Shown: positions 1-11,600 of the stretch, one piece after another
How the letters are laid out: each line of letters opens with the position of its first letter
Numbering within the stretch: the stretch's first letter is position 1
Source: Phlebopus portentosus
Taxonomy: Eukaryota > Basidiomycota > Agaricomycetes > Boletales > Boletinellaceae
Length of the DNA stretch: 64,000 nt
NCBI GenBank assembly: GCA_037892935.1
Contig: JAYXKI010000004.1
Coordinates: 1,550,001-1,614,000, forward strand
Direction of reading: 5' to 3'
The notes under the pieces: model-generated
The model's input: only the letters and a program-made list of their open reading frames with translations
Databases searched by the model: none
What the model was told of the DNA's origin: nothing
Made by a program: the position numbers and the translations under genes

Positions 1-474
1 AGAATATGAAACAATCAACGAAATGGACCTGAGATTGGCTATCATTCACCCAGCCGGCGTGGTGGCGGGCATACACCTCCGCGATGGCGCAATATATATC
101 CGCTGCAGCGTGTCCGGCCGCCGTGCGAGCATTTCCAAAGCCCGGAGTCACTGGATTCGGCAGAACCGTTCTTGAGAGAGGCTGGAGAAGGGGAACTAGG
201 ATTTAGTCGAAGGGGGGGACAAGGTGATCATAAGATAGGAGTGGAGGCGTCACCGCCAGTTCGTATGATCAGCGGCGGTGGCGGCGGCAGCGTGGGTGCT
301 GTTCCTAGGCCACCGAAGGTCCGGCGGCCGCTGACCAGGCTGTATTATGGGTAATGGCGGCGAAGGCTGGTTTGCTGACAATAGTACGCGGGGTGTCCTG
401 GGTATGGCATAGGGGAGTACAGCCCTTACAGGCCTGTGCTGCTGGACCGGTACAGGTTAGTGTGGCGCACTACA
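1..474 (-). repeat. B-family LTR, partial (cut by window start)
   Basis: The sequence is identical to 39786-40259, the right part of the B-family solo LTR, and closely similar to 50947-51421 in the 3' LTR of element B. On the plus strand it ends in CACTACA, the start of the LTR as read on the element's own (minus) strand. It joins Gypsy A pol sequence at 475 exactly as the solo LTR does at 40260, so it is the same insertion in a duplicated segment. The rest lies left of the window. Open frames inside it are not conserved genes. Confidence 0.9.
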
Positions 475-3401
475 TCGGGAACAGTCAAGTTCACGTGTTG
501 CCCTGTCGAATGTGAGTCATCACTATCAAGCAAGGAGATAGACGAAGCATTTGTGAGGAATGTGCAGATGAAGGAGGCGGCGAAGTGGCCACCTTATCTG
601 GAAGAATACGCGGACGTCTTTAGTGAAGAATCATTTGAACGCCTACCAAACCATCAAACGTGGGACCATGCTATCGACTTGAAGCCAGATTTTAAGCCCA
701 GCGATTGCAAGGTTTACCCATTGTCGCCGAAAGAACAAGAGGCGATGAAGGAGTTCATCGAAGAGAACCTAGCATCTGGATGCATCCGACAGTCGAAATC
801 CCCGATGGCATCTCCGTTCTTCTTTATTAAGAAGGAAGATGGGAGTTTACAAGTGATCCAAGACTATCGAAAGCTTAACGAAGGAACGGTTAAGAACAAA
901 TACCTGTTGCCATTGATAAATGAGCTCATCGACAAGGTCAAGGATGCGAAATACATCATGAAGCTCGACGTTCGCTGGGGATATTACAACATTCGGATTC
1001 GTGAGGGCGATGAATGGAAGGCGGCATTTAGGACGAACTTAGGGTTATTCGAACCAACGGTCATGTTTTTCGGATTATGCAATGCGCCAGCGACATTCCA
1101 AGGTTTCATGAACGATATCTTTCGAGAAATGATTCATGAGGGTATCGTCATCATTTACCTCGATGACATCCTCATTTTCTCGAATGATGTGGAGGAACAT
1201 CGTAAATGCACTAAACGAGTCTTTGAGATCCTGCGTCAAAACGGACTTTTCCTGAAGCCGCAGAAATGTGAGTTTGAGGTTGATACAGTTAAGTATCTTG
1301 GACACATCATTGGTAATGGCGAGGTTCGAATGGACCCAAAAAAGACAACAGTGGTTCAGGAGTGGCCAATCCCACAAAATGTTCACAAACTGCAACAATT
1401 CCTGGGACTAGGGAATTGGTTACGACGCTTCATAAAGGATTATAGCTCTGTCGTTAAACCATTGACTGCACTGATGGGCAAGGTGGAATGGAAGTGGGGA
1501 GAGGAAGAACAACAAGCGTTTGAAGAGTTGAAGAGTCGGTTGAGTAGTCCTCCAGTTCTAGCCATACCGAACGAGGAAGGTCCTTTCCGGGTCAAGGCAG
1601 ATGCGTCGGACTTTGCGTCTGGAGGGGTGCTCCTTCAAAAGCAAGATGACAAGTGGAAGGTAATAGCCTATCGATCATCGACTTTCCTAGAGGCCGAACG
1701 CAATTACGAGATCTATGACAAGGAGATGCTCGCAATTGTACAAGCCCTCAAGGAATGGCGGCAGTACCTTCAAGGAGCCAAGAAACCTTTTGAAGTATGG
1801 ACTGATCACGTGAACCTGACATACTTCTGATCTCCTCAGAATCTGAATCGTCGACAAGCTCGTTGGCGGCTTGATTTAGCCAAGTTTGACTTCATGCTGG
1901 TGCACAAGCCAGGGAAGACGCTAGGCAAGGCAGACATATTGTCGCAATGAGCGGACTACAACAAGGGCGAACGGGATAATGAAGATGTCACATTCATTAG
2001 AGATGAATGGCTGGTCAGAGGAACGGTGGAGATGTCAAGGGACGTGCTGATTGAAAAGATTCGAAAGGCACAGGCAGAGGTGAATGAGGAAGAGAGACCG
2101 ACGAACTTAGTGTTCGTAGATGGGTTGTGGAAAAAGGAGGTGACGGTTAAGCTCTTGATGACAATTGTCAGTGGACGAAGGCTCTAAGAACAATAAGAGC
2201 AAAGGTTTTGCACCCTAACGAGGTGCCGGAGGTGCCATGGCAGATTGTCATGGTCGACCTAATCAGAGAGTTGCCAGAATCAAATGGGTTCAATGTGATT
2301 TGCGTAGTAGTCAATCGCTTTAGCAAACAAATCCATGCAATTCTAACGACGACAAAGTTAACAGCTGAAGGCATGGCTAGGATCTACAGAGATCACGTTT
2401 TCCGATTACATGGACTACCATGGAAGATCATTCATGACCGAGGGGTGCAATTCGACGCGAAGATGATGAAGGAGTTGTACAAGCTCCTCCACATTGAAGG
2501 CAACCCGTCAACAGCGTATCACCCACAAACTGACAGACAGACAGAGCGGGTTAATCAGGAACTAGAATAATACCTTTGGCTATACGTCAACCATTGGCAG
2601 TCGGACTGGGTGGACTGGCTGGCTCTTGCAGAATTTGCATACAACAACCACAAACATTCAGCGATGAAGCTATCTCCCTTCTTCGTCAACACGGGAATGC
2701 ACCCCTTAGACTTCACAGAGGTTAGAACAGCATCATTGAACCTGTCAGCAGAAGAATTTGCCAAGCATGTCAAGGAGGTGCACGAACTTGCCCAAGGTAA
2801 CCTAACCCAAGCGAATGAAGACATGAAGCGTTTCTACAACCGTCATGCTAGGAAGTCCATTACCTATGAGGCAGGGCAGAAAGTCTTCTTAGATGGACGA
2901 AATATCAAGATGATCCGACTGACAAAGAAGATGGATGATAAATGGTTTGGTCCCTTCGAGGTAGTGAAAAAGGTTGGCGCAAGCGCATACAGACTCAAAC
3001 TACCGAAGACCTGGAAGAAGGTCCATCCAGTTTTCAATGAGATCTTGCTCAAACCAGCCGTCCAACCATCCTTCGAATCTCAGAAGAAGCCACCTCTACC
3101 GCCGCCAGTGATCATTGATGAGCAGGAAGAGTATGAGGTTGAAGAAATACTCAACTCGTGTCTGCATCGAGGCAAGCTCCAATTCTTGGTCAAGTGGGTT
3201 GGATATGAGGAAGCGACTTGGCAGCCAGAATCTGATGTCAAGGATAATGCACAGGAATCAATTCAAGAATTCTATCACAAACATCCTGGAGCTCTGAGGA
3301 AGTTAACAATACCTCGACAAAGCCTGCGAGCGCTGTACAAGTTTACGTCCTCAGAAGGCTTATGTGGTTGGTCGGGACACCCAACCTTGAAGGGGGGGTG
3401 A
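475..3401 (+). pseudogene. Gypsy A1 pol (RT-RNase H-integrase-chromodomain), decayed
   Basis: This is the 3' two thirds of a chromovirus pol. Reading starts within the linker after protease. The RT has [11 protein letters not shown] and the catalytic YLDD (near 1160). RNase H follows, then a premature TGA at 1828 (CGA in relatives), another TGA near 1948, the integrase core (VDLI, near 2250, to HPQTD, near 2525), a TAA at about 2568, and a chromodomain (VEEIL...[17 protein letters not shown], about 3135-3290). The integrase zinc-binding part is deleted: relative to A4, about 183 bp are missing after 2164. Bases 1-2164 equal 39786-41949 exactly, but the part after 2164 is clearly diverged from A4, so the copy is chimeric. 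It stops at TGA 3399-3401, overlapping the LTR start as in other A copies. Confidence 0.93.
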
Positions 3402-3591
3402 TGTAAGGACTCAAACATTTTCCTTTTCCTTTCTTACATTATCATTTATTTTAATATTCTTTTTCCTTTTCTTTTATTTTTCTTATGCGCTTCTTCATCC
3501 ATTTGCCGGAACATTCCACAATGTTCTATCATGCTCACTAATCATCCCATTCCTTGTCATGTGACTTCCCATTAGAGTAGACCTTTCCCGC
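3402..3591 (+). repeat. Gypsy A1 3' LTR, truncated
   Basis: It starts TGTAAGGACTC like all A-family LTRs and runs to CCTTTCCCGC, then stops at solo LTR C. About 190 of the usual 418 bp remain; the TATA box and self-primer region are lost. In the second copy of this locus the LTR is complete (43369-43786) and is followed by 82 bp of inverted Gypsy leader before LTR C, so this copy has lost about 310 bp. Confidence 0.85.
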
Positions 3592-5220
3592 TGAAGAGTA
3601 AGTCTGAAGCTTGGGAACGTACGGAGTCGTTACGACCAGTTCCGCGGTGTTTTAACTAGTTTTGCTCGGTTTTGACTGGTTTTGCTTGAACGAGTAGACT
3701 TAGCAAGAATGCCATAGTCCAGATGGCACGTGCACCGTTCTTTGATTGGCCATCAAGACGGGAGAATCACGGCATTGAGTTTGCATGCATCAATCACAAG
3801 TCTCCGGATCTTGGATCCGCATTCCAGACAAAGAGATTTGACCCTGCAACCTCGTCCTCAGTCCCTCTCCTTTGTTAAATATCGCAGACTTACTTTGTCA
3901 GGCTAGCCAGAGCCCTTCTAAGTCATTTCCCCGAGTTCCGCTTCATTCCGCTCAAAGAGACCCAGTTCCGAAGGTTTCGCACATATTCTGACCTTTCTAT
4001 ATGTGTCCCCTTTAATCCATTATGCTCTCGTTCCAGACATGCTTAGTATTGTTTCTTTTGATCTATGTGTCCCTTAAACTATTCATATGTGCTCCTCTCC
4101 TTTGTAGATAGCGATATGCGTTCCCTTTTCTTTATGACGTAGGTTCTCTGACTGCTGGGAGGCTCAGTCTTGGATGTTTAGTATAAATATAGCATGACTC
4201 TCATAGTAGAAGGGGAGCTTAGTGGGAGCTGAGTTGGAGCTTAGCTAGACAGTTCTCACATCATCTCAAAGTCCCTCATCCTCTAGTCTACTTGTTCGTA
4301 GTGGACTCTCTTGTCTCTATAGTCTAATATACAACATTTTGTGTTCTGTACAGTCGATCAGTGATCTCTCTTCACAGTAGAGCCGTTCGTACGTTTGTAT
4401 AGTTCACAGTGGTCGCATAAAGACTTCTCTTACTTCTCTCACCTGAATCAAAACTTCCATATGCATTCCAAACCGTTTCGCCCAGTTTCGCTCATAACCC
4501 AGTTACTCTGCGTGCCACTTGCATTTGGTCTCACAACACCTTCTCCCCTCTATTGTCATCGGGAAAGGACACCATATCACCCTTTTCCTCCTAACATTCC
4601 TCTCCCTACTTCCTCAAGTCATTGCCTGGTGTTATTCTACATCGTTTTGATCGGAAACAGTCGGTTCCATCGTCCCATGCAAATCCTTCGATTCTCTCAG
4701 TCCCCCTCCATCATCGTTTTGCACCTCCATCCCTCGCATCACATTTCGACACACTCAGCCATTGTCCTTCATCCATCATATCGCATTTCAAATTGTTACA
4801 TCGCATTTCAACACTTTAGACTTTGAGTGAGATCGACTGCAGTCGCTTGCCAGTGTGTTAGCACAGTCGATTAGTCACGTTCGAGTTGGTGGTTCAACTA
4901 GCATAGCTTAGTTAGTTTAGTTCTTGTGCCTTGGGTTAGTTGGCTTTAGTCCAGAGCTCACAGTTGAGCTGGAGAGTCGATTTAGCCTTTGCACCGCCAC
5001 CGTCAATCTCGGGAGAAGTCTACCCTCGGAATTCTTCCTCGAGCGCTTACCTCACATCCCTCAGTTCTCACCAAGCCCTTCCATTGTATATCTCTGTTTT
5101 CCTCTATTCCTTCGTGCCCTTAGCTCGGGTGTAATTCTCTGCTGACCGCTTGAAGGTATTCTAGGGCAGCCCCTCGAACTATACACTCCCTGTCTGGCAT
5201 CAGAACATCCACAGGAGTTT
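3592..5220 (+). repeat. Solo LTR of a third family (C), copy 1
   Basis: About 1.63 kb beginning TGAAGAGTAAG. The homologous copy at 43869-45498 ends GGAGTTTCA, giving TG...CA ends. A TATAAATA box at 4182-4189 sits mid-element, as expected for an LTR promoter, and the part after it is pyrimidine-rich leader. No gag or pol is attached. Identity to copy 2 is about 90%, with mainly C/T and G/A differences. The right end has lost the final CA and about 35 bp of flank. The open frames at 4395-5145 are low-complexity Pro/Ser/His readings and not credible genes. Confidence 0.65.
4182..4189 (+). promoter_or_regulatory. TATA box of LTR C
   Basis: TATAAATA, about 590 bp into the LTR, is conserved in the second copy at about 44459. 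It supports plus orientation of the C-family LTR. Confidence 0.5.
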
Positions 5221-5525
5221 TAGAAAGCACCAAGGTAGATGATGAACGAGATGCTTGCCGATGATTGGACTCTGTGAGTCACCCAAGAGAGTGTCTGATG
5301 CGAGTTCCACAGAAGAGTGATTCAGAGTGCCACGATTGGAGAACTGATTGATTGTTTCGGAAATTATTGGGACACGTCAAAGTCAATCAGACCTTGTTGG
5401 GCAAGATAGGGTTTGCTCGGATAAATCCGAGATGGGCACTGTCATTGATTGTTGATGTGTCTCCTACATAAAGTAGCGATGAGCGAGTGGTTAAACCATG
5501 GGTCCAAGGGTAGGTCTTTCTATTA
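5221..5525 (-). repeat. Gypsy A6 5' leader fragment
   Basis: The reverse complement of the A-family untranslated leader, from the primer site (AATAGAAAGAC, just left of the LTR) towards gag. It keeps the short upstream ORF that starts MTAPIPDLSE in A3. LTR C interrupts the leader in both copies of this locus. Homologous to 45499-45832. Confidence 0.85.
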
Positions 5526-5953
5526 TGTTAGGCAGCGAGACTAATAGGCGTTGATCTCGAGGTGGCCAACACAACAACAAACAACTGGCTAACACGAGTT
5601 GCTGGGCTATACGCATGCTATGTCGCAGTGAAGGTAAGTAGAATTCAGTAAACTAATAATACAAGAGTAGATACCTATGTCGCAGTGAAGGTAAGTAGAA
5701 TAGAAAGACAAGGAACAAAAGAGTCAAACTATCTACTTATATAGACTTCGAGCACGGGAAAGGTCTACTCTAATAGGAAGTCACATGATAAGGAATGGAA
5801 TGATTAGTGAGCATGATAGAACATTGTGGAATGTTCCAGCAAATGGATGAATAAGCACATGAGAGAAATAAAAGAAAAGGAAAAAGAATATTAAAATAAA
5901 TGATGACATAAGAAAAGAAAAGAAAAGAAAAGGAAAATGTTCGAGTCCTTACA
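5526..5953 (-). repeat. Gypsy A6 5' LTR (minus orientation)
   Basis: A 428-bp A-family LTR, TGTTAGGCAG...CCTTACA on the plus strand. It is slightly long because of an expanded AAAAG run near 5925. It contains the 57-bp U5 repeat missing from two other LTRs. The copy-2 counterpart is 45833-46260. With the leader it is all that remains of element A6 on this side. Confidence 0.9.
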
Positions 5954-6124
5954 AAATGCCCCTTAAGCGAGTTGGAGCTTTCTCTCATACAAACACTAGT
6001 CTGATACTTGTCATTGCCTGATTCTCTGCACATTGCTTATAAATCAGCAGTGTGAGACACTTGCTTCAGTAGTAAGCCATATATTACTCTTCTTACTCTG
6101 ATTCTAACATTTAAATAGATCAAT
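5954..6124. other. Unassigned spacer, duplicated at 46261-46430
   Basis: AT-rich, with a TATAAAT-like word near 6037 and no convincing ORF. It might be the tail of an LTR lying before the TGGTGGCAG start of repeat F1, but no partner LTR is visible. Nearly identical in the second copy. Confidence 0.4.
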
Positions 6125-7177
6125 GGTGGCAGTGTGAAGGTAAACAATGTCCTCACAGGTAATCCCTCAATGGATTCGAACCCTGGAGGCAGAAGACAAT
6201 GAGATGAAGCTTAGAGAAGGACTTTCCCTAAGCACTGATGATTCGAAAGTGATCCTTTCGAGAATCTGATACAATATAATGAGTTATGATGAGTTACAAT
6301 GGGTTACAAAATGAAATGAAGCAATATGACATGGAATGAAGTGATATGCAAAGGGACTCAAGTGAGACTTTGTGAGGGGGCGTATGAGAGAGAGATGAGG
6401 GTCTTGAACTTCAACACGGGTCGAACTGATCACACTGGGCTCGAGTACAACTGTAAAGCAGAAGACACAAGGTGTATGGAACAGAACCTTTGTGTATTTG
6501 AGAGAGACAAGGAGTTGAGGCAAGTACAGGAAGAGTTGAATTGATCTCGACTGTAGCTAGAGTGGGTTTCTTGCCTGAACTAAACTCCGAACTGAGCTGT
6601 CCCAGGCTAAACTGAGCTCCTACTATGAGTAGCATGTCTATTTATAATATTGTCCGAACCTGAGCCTTCAGAGTGTCAGGGAGCATAACAAAAGGAAATC
6701 AGAAGTGATAAACATAAGGGAATGCATGGGAAACAAAAGACAAGGTGAGCATATCTGAAAGGTGGCACACATAATGACCATAGAGCACAATATGAAATGT
6801 GAGCGCATACAGAATGACAAGCATAAGGATCATAGGAGGACAAAACAAAATGTAAATGCATATGGGACTCAAAAGAGAAAAGCCAGAGCATATCATGTTG
6901 GGTTGAAGCTTGGGGGCATCGGGGGCTGATTGCAGATCCTTCAATTTATCTCTTGTGCCTGGGTTTTAGTAAGATGAGCTAGCTAAGTCAGCCTTTGTAA
7001 GTTTTTGACTGGGGGCTTGAACGTCTGATCGGCCACTCTTGGTGGATTCCGAGCATCGAGAGTTCTTCCTATACAGTGGTTGAATGTGAGAGACTGCAGT
7101 AGTCCATTCCACTTTGAATTGAGTTGTCCGCACTGAGTTCCTCTGTTATGATGCAGATTACTGCAGAACACGTGTCA
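6125..7177 (-). repeat. Repeat F1 (LTR-like, ~1.05 kb), CpG-depleted copy
   Basis: A direct repeat of F2 with the same ends (TGGTGGCAG...CGTGTCA). It reads as an LTR best on the minus strand, where a TTATAAATA box lies near 6640-6650. Most differences from F2 are CG in F2 against TG or CA here. The plus-strand reading MSSQVIPQWIRTLEAEDN near the left end could be a gag start behind a tRNA-type primer site, but it closes after about 40 codons. A near-identical copy lies at 46431-47485. Confidence 0.6.
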
Positions 7178-7445
7178 CGTTGAAACTCCTGTGAACCGTC
7201 TGATTGCTGAGGAGTGTCACAGTTCTTGGGGGCTGTTTGGTAAGATTTAAATGAGTGGGAAGAAGAAGGGTGACTTTGGGGGAAAACTAGAGAAGGGCTG
7301 ATGCATCAATCTGGGTTCCGGAGTAGTTCTGGAAGGGATGGAGGAGAAATGGGATTGAAGGCTGCTAGATGTATGCGAGGGGGGGATGGATCAAAGGAGA
7401 TAGGCAAAGAAGCAAGGCGGGAGAAGTCAAAGCAAAGGGGATTGG
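7178..7445. other. Spacer between F1 and F2
   Basis: 268 bp, purine-rich on the plus strand (polypyrimidine on the minus strand), without a coding frame. If F1 and F2 are the two LTRs of one element this is a drastically reduced internal region. No matching target-site duplication was found outside the pair, so they may instead be two separate solo LTRs. Same arrangement at 47486-47755. Confidence 0.4.
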
Positions 7446-8196
7446 TGGTGGCAGTGCAAAGGTAATGAACGTCCTCACAGGTAATCCCTCGATGGATTCG
7501 AACCCTGGAGGCGGAAGTCGATGAGACGAAGCTTAGAGAAGGACTTCCCCTAAGTGCTGACAATACAAAAGTGATCCTTTTGAGGATCCAACATGATATA
7601 ATGGGTTACGACGAGTTACGATGGGCTTCGGTGGGTTACAAAATGAAATGAGGTGATACGACGCGGAACGAAGCGATACGCAAGGGGCTCAAGTGAGACC
7701 TCACGTGGGGGCATAAGGAGGAGTGATTGAGGGTCTCAGACTTCAACACGGGTCGAACTGATCACACTGGGCTTGGGTACGACTGCAGTGCAGAAGACTC
7801 GAGGCATATGAGACAGGACTTGTCGTGTATTTGTGGGAGATAGAGTCGAGGAGAGTACAGGAAGAGTCGAATTGGTCTTGACTGTAGCTAGAGTGGGTTT
7901 CTAGTCCGAGCTAAACTGTCTTCTGCTAAAACTCTCGGGCTAAAACTACCAGGCCGCTACTACAAGTTGCTCACCTATTTATAACTTTGTCCGAACCTGA
8001 GCCATTGGAGCATCAGAGAGCATAACGAAAGGAAATCGGAAGTGATAATCATAAGGGAACGCACGGGAACAGAAGACGAGGTGAGCATATCTGGAAGGTG
8101 GCGAGATAATGACCATAGGGCATAATACAAAATGTGAGCGCACACAGAATAATGAGCATAAGGATCATAAGGAACAAAACAAAATATGAATGCATA

Positions 8197-8614
8197 TGTT
8201 AGGCGGCGAGACTAACAGGCGTCGATCTCAAGGCGGCCAATACAACAACAAACAACTGGCTAACGCGAGTTGCCAGGCTATACGCACGCTATGTCGCAGT
8301 GAAGGTAAGTAGAATTCAGTAAACTAATAATACAAGAGTAGATACCTATGTCGCAGTGAAGGTAAGTAGAATAGAAAGACAAGGAACGAAAGAGTCAGAC
8401 TATCTACTTATATAGACTTCGAGCACAGGAAAGGTCTACTCTAATGGGAAGTCACATGATAAGGAATGGGATGATTAGTGAGCGTGATAGAACATTGTGG
8501 AATGTTCCGGCAAATGGATGAATAAGTGCATAAGAAAAATAAAAGAAAAGGAAAAAGAATATTAAAATGAATGATGATGTAAGAAAAGAAAAGGAAAATG
8601 TTCAAGTCCTTACA
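8197..8614 (-). repeat. Gypsy A2 3' LTR
   Basis: Plus-strand ends TGTTAGG...CCTTACA, i.e. TGTAAGG...CCTAACA on the element strand. Length 418 bp, same as A3 5', both A4 LTRs and A5. Confidence 0.95.
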
Positions 8615-11600
8615 TCACCCCCCTCTCAAGGTTGGGCGTCCCGACCAACCACATAATCCTTCTGACGACGTGAACCTATACAGTGCTCGCATGCTTTGTC
8701 GAGGTATTGTTAACTTTCGCGGAGCTCCAGGATGTTTGCGATAGAATTCTTGAATTGATTCCTGTGCATTATCCTTGACGTCGGATTTCGGCTGCCATGT
8801 TGCTTCTTCATATCCAACCCACTTGACCAAGAATTGGAGCCTGCCTCGATGTAGGCGTGAGTCGAGTATTTCTTCAACCTTGTACTTTTCCTTTTCGTCA
8901 ATGATCACTGGTGGGGTGGAGGCAGCTTCTTTTGTGATTTGAAAGATGGTTGAATGGCCAGTTTGAGCAGGATCTCGTTAAAGATGGGATGAACATGTTT
9001 CCATGTCTTTGGGATCTTTAGCTTATACGCGCTCGTGCCCACCTTTTCCATAACCTCGAATGGGCCAAACCATTTGTCATCCATCTTCTTTATTGGTCGG
9101 ATCGTCTTAATGTTTCGACCATCCAAGAAGACCTTTTGTCCCATCTCATAGACTACCGTCTTTCTAGTGTGACGATTGTAAAAGCGCTTCATGTCTTCAT
9201 TGGCCTGGGTCAGATTGGCCTGAGTGAGTTTGTGTATTCCCTTGACATGTTTGGCAAACTCTTCTGCTGATAGATTGGACGAAGTCATTTCAATGCCCGT
9301 AAAGCCTGAAGGGTGTTGTCCCGTGTTGATGAAGAAGGGTGATAGTTTGGTTGCCGAATGTTCGTGATTGTTGTGCGCAAACTCTGCGAGAGCTAACCAG
9401 TCCGCCCAGTCCGATTGTCGATGATTGACATATAGTCGAAGGTACTGTTTGAGTTCTTGATTAACTCATTCCATCTGCCCATCTGTTTGAGGTTGATACG
9501 CCATTGACGGATTGCCTTCGATGTGAAGGAGTTTGTACAACTCCCTCATCATCTTCGCATCGAACTGTACTCCCGGTCATGGATGATCTTTTGAGGTAAG
9601 CTGTGCAACCGGAAGACATGGTCCCTGTAAATCCTGGCCATTCCTTCCACTGTTAATTTCGTCGTCATTGGTATTGCATGGATTTGTTTGCTGAAGTGAT
9701 CCACTACCACACAAATTGTGTTAAATCCATTTGACTCCAGCAACTCTCCGATCAGGTCGACCGTGACAACTTGCCATGGCGCCTCCAGTACCTCGTTAGG
9801 GTGCAAAACCTTTGCCCTTGTTGTTCTGAGAGCCTTTGTCTGCTGACAACGATCGCATCCTTGCACATAATTCCTGACATTGATGTACATGTTAGGCCAC
9901 CAGAAACTTCTGTTCACTAGCGCAATGGTCTTGTTCGCTCCTGGGTGGCCTGCCAACGTCGAGTCGTGACACTCCCTCATCACTTCCTCCCTCATGCTCA
10001 TTGGTATAAAAACGTTTTGAAACTTCTTCGTCTTTGTCGTCGAGAGCTTAACCGTCACCTCCTTTTTCCACAACCCATCTACGAACACTAAGTTCGTCGG
10101 TCTCTCTTCCTTATTCACCTCCACCTGTGCCTTTCGAATCTTTTCAATCAGCACGTCCCTTGACATCTCCACTGTTCCTCTGACCAGCCATTCATCTCTA
10201 ATGAACATGACATCCTCATTATCCCGTTCGCCCTTGTTGTAGTCCGCTCGTCGTGACAATATGTCTGCCTTGCCTAGCATCTTCCCTGGCTTGTGCACTA
10301 GCGTGAAGTCAAACTCGGCTAAATCAAGCTGCCAACAAGCTTGTCGACGATTCAACTTCTGAGGAGATCGGAAGTATGTCAGGTTTGCGTGATCGGTCCA
10401 CACTTCGAAGGGTTTCTTGGCTCCTTGAAGGTACTGCCGCCATTCCTTGAGGGCTTGTACGATTGCGAGCATCTCCTTGTCATAGATCTCGTAATTGCGT
10501 TCGGCCTCTAGGAAAGTCGATGATCGATAGGCTATTACCTTCCACCTGTCATCTTGCTTTTAAAGGAGCACTCCTCCAGACGCAAAATCTGACGCATCTG
10601 CCTCGACCCGGAAAGGACCTTCCTCATTCGGTATGGCTAGAACTGGAGGACTACTCAACCGACTCTTCAACTCTTCAAACACTTGTTGTTCTTCCTCTCC
10701 CCACTTCCATTCCACCTTGCCTGTCAGTGTGGTCAATGGTTTAACGACAGAGCTATAGTCCTTTACGAAGCATCATAACCAATTCCCTAGTCTCAGGAAT
10801 TGTTGCAGTTCGTGAACATTTTGCGGGATTGGCCACTCTTGAACCGCTGTTGTCTTCTTTGGGTCCATTCGAACCTCGCCATTACCAATGATGTGTCCGA
10901 GATACTTAACTGTATCAACCTCGAACTCACATTTCTGCGGCTTCAGGAAAAATCTGTTTTGACACAGGACCTCAAAGACTCGTTTAGTGCATTTGCGATG
11001 TTCCTCCAAATCATTCGAGAAGATGAGGATGTCATCGAGGTAAATGATAATGATACCCTCATGAATCATTTCTTGAAAGATATCGTTCATGAAACCTTGG
11101 AATGTCGCCGGCGCATTGCATAATCCGAAAAACATGACCGTCGGTTCGAATAAGCCTAAGTTTGTCCTGAACGCTGCCTTCCATTCATCGCCTTCGTGGA
11201 TCCAAATATTATAGTATCCCCAGCGAATGTTGAGCTTCGTGATGTACTTCGCATCCTTGACCTTATCGATGAGCTCGTTTATCAGCGGCAACAGGTACTT
11301 ATTCTTGACCGTTCCTTCATTGAGCTTTCGATAGTCTTGGATTGCTCGTAAGCTCCCATCTTCCTTCTTGATAAAGAAGAATGGAGACGCCATTGGGGAT
11401 TTCGACTGTCGGATACATCCAGATGCTAGGTTCTCTTTGATGAACTCCTTCATTGCTTCTTGTTCTTTCAGTGACAATGGATAAACCTTGCAATTGCTGG
11501 GCTTAAAATCTGGCTTCAAGTTGATAGCATGGTCCCACGTTCGATGGTTTGGTAGGCGTTCAAATGATTCTTCACTAAAGACATCCACGTATTCTTCCAG

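Noticed and set aside
1075..1398. 107-aa minus-strand ORF repeated in every family A RT (also 10800-11123 and 40860-41183)
   Set aside because: Shadow of the RT frame; its conservation follows from RT conservation.
4395..5145. Several 60-140-aa ORFs in LTR C
   Set aside because: Low-complexity Ser/Pro/His readings, overlapping in several frames, not kept as frames in copy 2.
6180..6200. GGTTCGAATCC on the minus strand of F1/F2, identical to a tRNA B box
   Set aside because: No A box at the right distance and the flanking bases do not form a T-stem, so neither a tRNA gene nor a clear tRNA-derived SINE.
6149..6270. Gag-like start (MSSQVIPQW...) behind a TGGTGGCAG primer-site-like word in F1
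   Set aside because: Closes after about 40 codons, the counterpart in F2 has ACG instead of ATG, and no further gag sequence follows.
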